Shown: in pieces, positions 1 through 5,295 of the stretch | Numbering within the stretch: position 1 is the stretch's first letter | Layout of the letters: each line of letters starts with the position of its first letter | NCBI GenBank assembly: GCA_947631375.1 | Contig: CANRLD010000130.1 | Coordinates: 1 to 5,295 of the forward strand | DNA: 5,295 bases | Reading direction: 5' to 3' | Origin: an uncultured Methylophaga sp. | GTDB taxonomy: Bacteria > Pseudomonadota > Gammaproteobacteria > Nitrosococcales > Methylophagaceae | Program-made: the position numbers and the translations under genes | Notes under the pieces: model-generated | Told to the model about the DNA's origin: nothing | Database searches by the model: none | The model's input: only the letters and a program-made list of their open reading frames with translations

Positions 1-562
1 TACCGCGTGGAATACGCCCGCCGAGCTTCTGGAATTTGCTTGGGTCGCGTAAAAAGTCAACCAGCTCATATACTTCTTCTTTGGCTTCTTCAACACCCGC
101 GACATCTTTGAAAGTCACTTTGACCTGATCTTCATTCAACATGCGCGCTTTGCTTTTGCCAAATGACATTGGGTTTTTACCGCCACCACCCTGCATCTGC
201 CGCATGAAGAAAATCCACACACCAATCAACAGTAACATCGGGAACCATGAAATAAAGATTTGCATCAGCAAACCTGTTTTTTCGACCGGTTCTGCTTTGA
301 TAGCAACGCCATTATCGAGCAGGTCGCCAATCAGACCCGGATCGTAGTCAGGACTGAATGTACTGAACTGACTACCATCAGAAAGCGTGCCGGTAATCGC
401 GCGCCCTTGAATATCAACACTGGAGACAGCACCGGTTTTGACGTTACTGATAAAGGTCGAATAGTCCATTTCGCTTTGTCTGTTTTGCTGTGGACCGAAA
501 TTATTGAATACCGACATCAATACCATCGCGATGACGACCCATAAAACAATATTTTTCATCAT
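1..562 (-). CDS. ftsH: FtsH, ATP-dependent zinc metalloprotease (N-terminal part, 3' end outside window)
   Basis: FtsH is a hexameric inner-membrane AAA+ protease that extracts and degrades misassembled membrane proteins and some soluble regulators. I translated 187 residues from the minus strand, starting MMKNIVLWVV. Residues about 4-21 form the first membrane helix, 22-96 the small periplasmic domain (with DYSTFI near 33), and about 97-120 the second helix, in the near-invariant stretch ISWFPMLLLIGVWIFFMRQM. The linker GGGGKNPMSFGKSKARML and the start of the AAA module, FKDVAGVEEAKEEV (151-164), follow. The window ends at GGRIPRG, just before the expected Walker A loop, so the ATPase and the HEXXH zinc site are not visible. 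Two adjacent ATGs could start it (562 or 559). The first matches the length of E. coli MAKN; a GAG ribosome-binding core lies 4 bases from the first and 7 from the second. It follows rlmE by 48 bases, the usual gammaproteobacterial pairing. Confidence 0.97.
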   Translation of the reverse strand, partial: MMKNIVLWVVIAMVLMSVFNNFGPQQNRQSEMDYSTFISNVKTGAVSSVDIQGRAITGTLSDGSQFSTFSPDYDPGLIGDLLDNGVAIKAEPVEKTGLLMQIFISWFPMLLLIGVWIFFMRQMQGGGGKNPMSFGKSKARMLNEDQVKVTFKDVAGVEEAKEEVYELVDFLRDPSKFQKLGGRIPRG

Positions 563-576
563 GTCACTCAATGTTG

Positions 577-594
577 GTTACCCCTACTAGTAAC
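577..594 (-). promoter_or_regulatory. Weak inverted repeat in the rlmE-ftsH gap
   Basis: In the 48-base gap between rlmE and ftsH, the arms GTTAC and GTAAC can pair across an 8-base loop that holds an AGGGG stretch. A five-base-pair stem with three A-T pairs is marginal, and no U-run follows it in the direction of transcription, so it is not an intrinsic terminator. It might influence the ftsH leader, but it may equally be chance. I saw no convincing sigma-70 or sigma-32 promoter in the gap. Confidence 0.15.
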
Positions 595-610
595 GTTAAT
601 CTTTTTACAG

Positions 611-1228
611 TCATTTTAGCCCGCGGCCCAATAAATACACTTCGCGACTACGTGCTCGTGAAGCATCCGGTTTTCGCGTGATCACTTTGTTGAAGTGAGT
701 ACGCATGGACTTTAAAAAAGTATCAAACCCCTCACCTTGAAATACTTTGACCAGAAAAACTCCCTGTTTACTTAAATGCGTAACAGCAAAATCCAGAGCC
801 AGCTCAACCAGATGCATGCTACTCGGCTGATCAATCGCATCCACACCTGTCATATTGGGGGCCATATCGGATAAAACAAGGTCTATTTCCTTTCCAGCTA
901 ACAATGCAGTCAACTGATCCAGCACCTCGTCCTCACGGAAATCCCCTTCGATGAAATGGACTCCGGTCAGAGGGGTCATTGGCAAAATATCCAGTGCGAT
1001 GACCTTACCTGTGTCACCGACACGATGCAAAGCATAATCTGACCAGCCACCTGGAGCGGCACCCAGGTCAACCACTGACATCCCTTTGCGGATTAACTTG
1101 TCTTTCTGATCGATTTCTTCCAGTTTGAACGTAGCGCGGGAGCGGTAGCCTTTCTGTTGTGCCTTTTTAACATAAGGATCGTCAAAATGTTCTTTGAGCC
1201 AGTTCTGGCTGGATTTACTGCGCGCCAT
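611..1228 (-). CDS. rlmE: RlmE, 23S rRNA (uridine2552-2'-O)-methyltransferase
   Basis: RlmE (RrmJ/FtsJ) uses S-adenosylmethionine to 2'-O-methylate U2552 in the A loop of 23S rRNA, a late step in 50S assembly. The 205-residue protein has one Rossmann methyltransferase domain. The SAM-binding motif VVDLGAAPGGW is at residues 52-62, and SDMAPNMTG begins at 120. The catalytic K-D-K-E tetrad is complete: K35 (in FKLEEI), D121, K161 (in VKVFQGEGFD) and E196 (in SREVY), each three residues below E. coli K38, D124, K164 and E199. I chose the ATG at 1228 (MARSKSSQNW) because it gives the family's N-terminus and length (E. coli 209) and has an AGAG ribosome-binding core six bases upstream. A GTG at 1261 would add 11 residues but overlap the upstream gene. 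The gene starts one base after the DUF4149 stop (TGATATG), which suggests translational coupling. FtsH follows on the same strand. Confidence 0.97.
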   Translation of the reverse strand: MARSKSSQNWLKEHFDDPYVKKAQQKGYRSRATFKLEEIDQKDKLIRKGMSVVDLGAAPGGWSDYALHRVGDTGKVIALDILPMTPLTGVHFIEGDFREDEVLDQLTALLAGKEIDLVLSDMAPNMTGVDAIDQPSSMHLVELALDFAVTHLSKQGVFLVKVFQGEGFDTFLKSMRTHFNKVITRKPDASRARSREVYLLGRGLK

Positions 1229-1229
1229 A

Positions 1230-1694
1230 TCACGCTCTGTTTGCCGTGGAAGGCTTGTCACTGCTAAGTACCAGTAGCAAACCGGCGATACTTAGCATTA
1301 GATAAAAGTTTCGACTGAGTATGTGTAAACGGTCAAACTGCAGTACCAGTTCATCATTCATACGCCAATTCTCAACCAATTTAATAGCCGCCATTTCCGG
1401 CTGCAGATAGATACTGAGTAGCAGCGTTATTATTATCATGCCAACCAGCACCCAGAAGCGCCAGAACTGTAGCACCTTGCCACGCATAAGAATAATTTTG
1501 CCACTGAGAAGTAATGTACCGCTGACTAAGCCGACAACATTCACCGCAAAAAATAATCTGCCCGCGTATTCCGCGGCAATCGTTGCTTCAATATTTGCAA
1601 AAGCCAAAGGCACTGCCAGATAGCCAATCGACCATAGCGCGCCAACCCACAGGGTCAGCAGCAGTCGTTCGCCAACTGTTTCAGTAAGGTGCAA
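1230..1694 (-). CDS. DUF4149 (TMEM205-like) four-helix inner-membrane protein, function unknown
   Basis: A 154-residue hydrophobic protein with four predicted membrane helices at about residues 9-32, 46-68, 77-97 and 125-145. The basic loop between helices 2 and 3 (K66, R71, K73, R79) points to a cytoplasmic N- and C-terminus, with a longer periplasmic loop (about 98-124). LWVGALWSIGYLAVP (15-29) and FDRLHILSR (120-128) look like the conserved ends of the DUF4149/TMEM205-like family, which I assign from memory. No catalytic motif is visible and no biochemical function can be given. The start is TTG at 1694: an in-frame TAG lies only a few codons upstream, there is no earlier ATG, and the next candidate (GTG at codon 17) would cut away half of helix 1. 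It sits four bases after greA and one base before rlmE, so it is probably translated as part of the same transcript. Homologues are known next to greA in other gammaproteobacteria, including Pseudomonas as I recall. Confidence 0.82.
   Translation of the reverse strand: MHLTETVGERLLLTLWVGALWSIGYLAVPLAFANIEATIAAEYAGRLFFAVNVVGLVSGTLLLSGKIILMRGKVLQFWRFWVLVGMIIITLLLSIYLQPEMAAIKLVENWRMNDELVLQFDRLHILSRNFYLMLSIAGLLLVLSSDKPSTANRA
1235..1238 (-). promoter_or_regulatory. Ribosome binding site supporting the rlmE ATG
   Basis: AGAG lies six bases before the ATG at 1228, inside the last codons of the upstream membrane protein gene. It is a weak match to the Shine-Dalgarno consensus, but its spacing favours this ATG over the GTG at 1261, and reinitiation after the TGA at 1230 could help. 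Confidence 0.45.
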
Positions 1695-1698
1695 GCCT

Positions 1699-2175
1699 TT
1701 ACCCTAGATAATCAATACTGACAATTTCATATTCAATCGCGCCGCCGGGTGCCTGAACCATCGCAACATCATCAACTTCCTTACCAATCAGCGCACGAGC
1801 AATTGGCGATGAAATCGAAATTCGGTTGAGTTTGATGTCAGACTCATAATCACCCACGATTTGATAGCGTACCGTTTCGTCCGTATCAATATTCAACAGC
1901 TCTACTGTCACTCCAAAGACGACCCGCCCATCTCTAGGCAAAGCGTCCGGATCAATCACCTGACTGTCTGCCAGCACCGACTCCAATTCCTGGATACGGC
2001 CTTCAATAAAGCTTTGCTGTTCACGCGCCGCATGATATTCGGCGTTTTCTTTCAAATCACCATGAGCTCGTGCTTCTGCAATAGCATTGACCACTGCTGG
2101 ACGTTTCACGGTTTTCAATTCATGTAATTCCACTTTCAGTGCTTCGGCACCACGGACAGTAATAGGAACGGCCAT
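1699..2175 (-). CDS. greA: Transcription elongation factor GreA
   Basis: GreA enters the secondary channel of backtracked RNA polymerase and stimulates cleavage of the extruded RNA 3' end, letting elongation resume. The 158 residues match the E. coli length and both domains. Residues 1 to about 76 form the antiparallel coiled coil, with the signature AIAEARAHGDLKENAEYHAA (31-50). The two tip acids that help hold the catalytic magnesium are present as D40 and E43 (E. coli D41 and E44). The C-terminal FKBP-like globular domain follows, with SSPIARALIGKE and a final APGGAIEYEIVSIDY. The ATG at 2175 overlaps the carB stop by one base (TAATG), and a GGAG lies ten bases upstream inside the carB end. 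This arrangement suggests translational coupling to carB and no separate promoter in between. The D-L-K-E-N tip separates it from the anti-GreA and Gfh-type paralogues, and the N-terminus argues for GreA rather than GreB. Confidence 0.98.
   Translation of the reverse strand: MAVPITVRGAEALKVELHELKTVKRPAVVNAIAEARAHGDLKENAEYHAAREQQSFIEGRIQELESVLADSQVIDPDALPRDGRVVFGVTVELLNIDTDETVRYQIVGDYESDIKLNRISISSPIARALIGKEVDDVAMVQAPGGAIEYEIVSIDYLG
1702..1705 (-). promoter_or_regulatory. Ribosome binding site supporting the TTG start of the DUF4149 gene
   Basis: AGGG overlaps the final codons of greA and lies seven bases before the TTG at 1694. This good spacing, with an in-frame stop just upstream, is the main support for the rare TTG start. 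Confidence 0.5.
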
Positions 2176-5100
2176 TAAGTTAATTCTCCATGTAATGACT
2201 GCAAGCGATTCACTGACACAATATCCTCACAGTGCAAAGCCTGAATAGTGGCTCTGGCAGCTGCCAGTGTTGTGGTGTAGTTCACCTGATGTTGTAAAGC
2301 AGCGCGACGGATCTCTCTTGAATCTGCGACTGCCTGACGCCCTTCAGTGGTATTTACAATTAAAGCGATTTCATCGTTTTTAATCATATCAACAATATGC
2401 GGTTGACCTTCAGCGACCTTTTTAACGCGCTCACAAGGTACCTTTGCATCTATCAATGTCTGTTGAGTGCCACGGGTCGCCAGCAATGAAAAGCCCAAGC
2501 CTAACAAATCTTTGGCAATTTTGATAACTGCCTGCTTGTCTGCATCACGTACCGAAATAAATGCCTTCCCACCAACAGGCAGGCTGACAGAGGCCGCAAG
2601 CTGAGATTTGGCAAAGGCTTCACCAAAGGTTCGGCCAACCCCCATTACTTCACCAGTGGATTTCATTTCCGGGCCTAGGATCGGATCCACGCCCTGGAAC
2701 TTGATAAACGGGAAGACCGCTTCTTTTACCGAGTAATAAGCAGGAATGACTTCCTTAGTTATCCCTTGTTCTGCCAGTGTTATTCCAGCCATGCAGCGTG
2801 CGGCGATTTTTGCCAGTGGCACACCGATAGATTTGGACACATACGGCACCGTACGCGAAGCACGCGGGTTCACTTCCAGAATAAAGATACGATTCCCCTG
2901 AATCGCAAACTGGGTATTCATTAATCCCACGACACCCAGCTCTATCGCCATTTGCTTCACTTGGACGCGAAGCTTATCCATAATTTCCTGACTCAGGCTA
3001 TAAGGTGGCAAGGCGCAGGCTGAATCTCCAGAGTGAACACCAGCCTGTTCAATGTGTTCCATGATGCCGCCGATAAGTACCTCTTTACCATCGCAGATCG
3101 CGTCAACATCCACTTCGATAGCATCATCCAGAAAACGATCCAGTAACACCGGGGAATCATTGGAAACCGAGACAGCAGTCAACATATACCGCTGCAACTC
3201 TTCTTCGTTATAAACGATCTCCATCGCTCGCCCACCCAACACATAAGAAGGACGAACGACCAGCGGATAACCAATTTCAGCCGCCAACGAAACCGCTGTA
3301 TCAACAGAGTGCGCAAGGCGATTAGGCGGTTGCAACAGCCCCAGCTTTTCCACCATTTGTTGAAAACGCTCGCGGTCTTCAGCATGATCAATCGCATCAG
3401 GTGAGGTACCGATAATCGGTACACCGGCCGCTTCCAGCGCCCGCGCCAGTTTTAATGGGGTTTGTCCACCAAATTGCACAATGACGCCTTTCGGCTTTTC
3501 CAGCTCAACAATTTCCAGTACATCTTCCAGCGTCAATGACTCAAAATACAGGCGGTCAGAGGTGTCATAGTCGGTGGAAACGGTTTCCGGATTACAGTTG
3601 ACCATGATAGTTTCATAGCCATCTTCCCGTAGCGCCAAAGCAGCATGTACGCAGCAATAGTCAAACTCTATACCCTGGCCGATACGGTTAGGGCCACCAC
3701 CCAAAATCATGATCTTGTCGCGATCAGTCGGATTGGCTTCACACTCTTCATCGTAGCTGGAGTACAGATATGCGGTAGACGTGGCGAACTCGGCAGCACA
3801 CGTATCGACGCGTTTATACACCGGGCGCACGCCCAGGCCGTGCCGATGACTGCGCACCTGTTTTTCTGTTTTGTGCAGCAATTTAGCCAGTCGTGAATCC
3901 GAGAAGCCTTTACGTTTCAGTGCACGCATTTCAGCTTCATCAATATCATTGAGTGAGCGCTCTTTAAGCTGATTTTCAATCTCGACCAATTCCTGGATCT
4001 GAATCAAAAACCAGGGATCGATATAGGTCAGTTGCTGAATTTCATCAAAGCTCATGCCATAACGGAAAGCGTCTCCTACATACCAGAGACGTTCAGAGCC
4101 CGGCAAACTCAATTCGCGGCGCAAGACTTCTGCGGTATTTTCGGCTTTCAGATCCAGAATTTCATTCAGGCCATCACGATCAATTTCCAGGCCGCGCAAG
4201 GCTTTTTGTAACGATTCCTGGAAGTTTCGGCCGATTGCCATCACTTCACCCACTGACTTCATCTGGGTACTTAACCGATTATCTGCCAGCGGGAATTTTT
4301 CAAAGGTAAAGCGCGGCACCTTGGTGACCACGTAATCGATTGTCGGCTCAAATGATGCTGGCGTTGCACCACCTGTTATTTCATTTTGCAGTTCATCCAG
4401 GGTATAGCCCACCGCCAGCTTGGCGGCTACTTTGGCAATCGGGAATCCCGTCGCTTTTGAAGCCAGCGCTGATGAACGTGACACTCGTGGATTCATTTCG
4501 ATAATAATTAACCGTCCGGTTTCCGGATTCACCGCAAACTGGACGTTCGAACCGCCGGTTTCTACACCAATTTCACGTAATACCTCCAGCGAGGCATTAC
4601 GCATAATTTGATATTCCTTATCCGTCAGCGTCTGGGCCGGCGCAACGGTAATCGAATCGCCAGTGTGTACCCCCATCGGATCGAGATTTTCAATAGAACA
4701 GATGATGATGGCGTTATCTTTTCTGTCGCGCACCACTTCCATTTCGTACTCTTTCCAGCCAATGATTGACTCTTCAATCAGCAGCTCAGAGGTAGGACTG
4801 AGATATAAACCTCGCTGGCAAATATCAATAAAATCTTCGCGGTTGTAAGCGATACCGCCCCCGCTGCCACCCATCGTAAATGATGGGCGGATAATGACCG
4901 GGAAACCAAATTTTTGCTGTACTTCCAACGCTTCATCAAGCGAGCGAGCAATGTCTGACAGTGGCATGTCCAGGCCAATCTTGCGCATCGCCTCGCGGAA
5001 CAAGTCGCGGTCTTCCGCTTTATTAATCGCTTTACTGTCAGCGCCGATCATTTCGACGCCATACTGTTGCAAAACGCCATGACGCTCCAGATCCAGCGCG

Positions 5101-5295
5101 CAGTTCAGCGCCGTCTGACCTCCCATTGTAGGCAACAGAGCGTCTGGTCGCTCAGCTTCAATCACCTTGCTGACCGCCTGCCAGGTGACCGGCTCAATGT
5201 AAGTCGCATCGGCCATATCCGGATCAGTCATGATCGTCGCCGGGTTCGAGTTGACCAGAATGACCCGGTAACCTTCTTCACGCAACGCTTTACAC
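2175..5295 (-). CDS. carB: Carbamoyl phosphate synthetase large subunit CarB (5' end outside window)
   Basis: CarB makes carbamoyl phosphate from bicarbonate, two ATP and ammonia that the small subunit CarA releases from glutamine. The product feeds pyrimidine and arginine synthesis. The visible 1039 residues begin at CKALREEGYR, equal to E. coli residue 34, so about 33 N-terminal residues lie outside; the inferred total is about 1072 against 1073. Using visible numbering, about 1-367 is the carboxyphosphate domain (R96, R136, E182, Q252, E266, N268, R270 match E. coli R129, R169, E215, Q285, E299, N301, R303). About 370-520 is the oligomerisation domain, 520-901 the carbamoyl-phosphate domain (R681, E807, N809, R811), and 902-1039 the allosteric domain. 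Predicted UMP/IMP contacts K920, T940, T943, K959, N981 and T983 are kept, as are ornithine contacts E749, D757 and E858, but E. coli D1041 is T1007. The frame is open throughout. A TTG at 5285 is internal, not the start. greA overlaps the stop. Confidence 0.98.
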   Translation of the reverse strand, partial: CKALREEGYRVILVNSNPATIMTDPDMADATYIEPVTWQAVSKVIEAERPDALLPTMGGQTALNCALDLERHGVLQQYGVEMIGADSKAINKAEDRDLFREAMRKIGLDMPLSDIARSLDEALEVQQKFGFPVIIRPSFTMGGSGGGIAYNREDFIDICQRGLYLSPTSELLIEESIIGWKEYEMEVVRDRKDNAIIICSIENLDPMGVHTGDSITVAPAQTLTDKEYQIMRNASLEVLREIGVETGGSNVQFAVNPETGRLIIIEMNPRVSRSSALASKATGFPIAKVAAKLAVGYTLDELQNEITGGATPASFEPTIDYVVTKVPRFTFEKFPLADNRLSTQMKSVGEVMAIGRNFQESLQKALRGLEIDRDGLNEILDLKAENTAEVLRRELSLPGSERLWYVGDAFRYGMSFDEIQQLTYIDPWFLIQIQELVEIENQLKERSLNDIDEAEMRALKRKGFSDSRLAKLLHKTEKQVRSHRHGLGVRPVYKRVDTCAAEFATSTAYLYSSYDEECEANPTDRDKIMILGGGPNRIGQGIEFDYCCVHAALALREDGYETIMVNCNPETVSTDYDTSDRLYFESLTLEDVLEIVELEKPKGVIVQFGGQTPLKLARALEAAGVPIIGTSPDAIDHAEDRERFQQMVEKLGLLQPPNRLAHSVDTAVSLAAEIGYPLVVRPSYVLGGRAMEIVYNEEELQRYMLTAVSVSNDSPVLLDRFLDDAIEVDVDAICDGKEVLIGGIMEHIEQAGVHSGDSACALPPYSLSQEIMDKLRVQVKQMAIELGVVGLMNTQFAIQGNRIFILEVNPRASRTVPYVSKSIGVPLAKIAARCMAGITLAEQGITKEVIPAYYSVKEAVFPFIKFQGVDPILGPEMKSTGEVMGVGRTFGEAFAKSQLAASVSLPVGGKAFISVRDADKQAVIKIAKDLLGLGFSLLATRGTQQTLIDAKVPCERVKKVAEGQPHIVDMIKNDEIALIVNTTEGRQAVADSREIRRAALQHQVNYTTTLAAARATIQALHCEDIVSVNRLQSLHGELT
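2186..2189 (-). promoter_or_regulatory. Ribosome binding site of greA
   Basis: GGAG inside the final carB codons, ten bases before the greA ATG at 2175. It fixes the ATG that overlaps the carB TAA and shows that greA has its own ribosome-binding signal despite the one-base overlap. Confidence 0.6.

Noticed and set aside
141..544. Two open frames on the plus strand (141-347 and 260-544)
   Set aside because: They lie opposite the conserved ftsH coding frame, and their translations show no recognisable domain.
606..625. TAAAAT-like -10 box at the end of rlmE as an ftsH promoter
   Set aside because: No acceptable -35 element lies at 16-18 bases, and the sequence is explained by the final RlmE codons.
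736..742. CTTGAAA on the plus strand, resembling a sigma-32 -35 element
   Set aside because: It points antisense to all genes, has no good -10 partner, and encodes the conserved VFQGEGF part of RlmE on the other strand.
1229..1261. GTG start for rlmE at 1261, adding 11 residues
   Set aside because: It would overlap the upstream gene by 32 bases, and the extra residues are not part of the family N-terminus; the ATG at 1228 fits better.
1262..1279. Hairpin TGCTA...TAGCA just upstream of rlmE
   Set aside because: The stem is only five base pairs with an 8-base loop inside the coding end of the membrane gene, and no U-run follows.
1438..2127. Plus-strand open frames opposite the membrane gene and greA
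   Set aside because: They are antisense to well-supported genes, and their composition reflects the complement of hydrophobic or GreA codons.
3179..5082. Several open frames of 60-85 codons inside carB on both strands
   Set aside because: They overlap an unbroken, fully conserved CarB frame and resemble no known protein.
5283..5285. TTG at 5285 as the carB start
   Set aside because: The frame stays open to the window edge, and the residues before it (CKA) match E. coli CarB 34-36, so the true start is outside the window.

Overview
This window is one strand of housekeeping genes from a bacterium, almost certainly a gammaproteobacterium. All five genes lie on the minus strand, so they read from the right end of the window to the left: carB (5' end cut off), greA, a small DUF4149-type membrane protein gene, rlmE, and ftsH (3' part cut off). 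The CarB, GreA, RlmE and FtsH proteins align almost without gaps to the Escherichia coli proteins as I recall them, and the gene order matches the carAB-greA-...-rlmE-ftsH neighbourhood of gammaproteobacteria such as Pseudomonas. Base composition is moderate and looks even across the window. A marine or methylotrophic gammaproteobacterium would fit, but I cannot fix the genus.

Layout: 5295-2175 carB, the large subunit of carbamoyl phosphate synthetase (pyrimidine and arginine synthesis). 2175-1699 greA, a transcript cleavage factor, whose ATG overlaps the carB stop by one base. 1694-1230 a four-helix inner-membrane protein of unknown function with a TTG start four bases after greA. 1228-611 rlmE, the 23S rRNA 2'-O-methyltransferase, one base after the preceding stop. 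610-563 a 48-base gap, the only real intergenic space. 562-1 the N-terminal 187 residues of FtsH, the membrane AAA+ protease, cut off before the Walker A motif.

The tight spacing from carB to rlmE suggests a single transcript with coupled translation, joining nucleotide supply, RNA polymerase rescue, ribosome maturation and membrane protein quality control. No mobile element, tRNA, rRNA, CRISPR array, integrase or sign of horizontal transfer is visible. I did not find a new biological system. The points worth a second look are modest: yhbY is missing from a place where it is often found, an uncharacterised membrane protein is tightly built into the chain, and CarB has one non-enteric residue at its predicted ornithine site.
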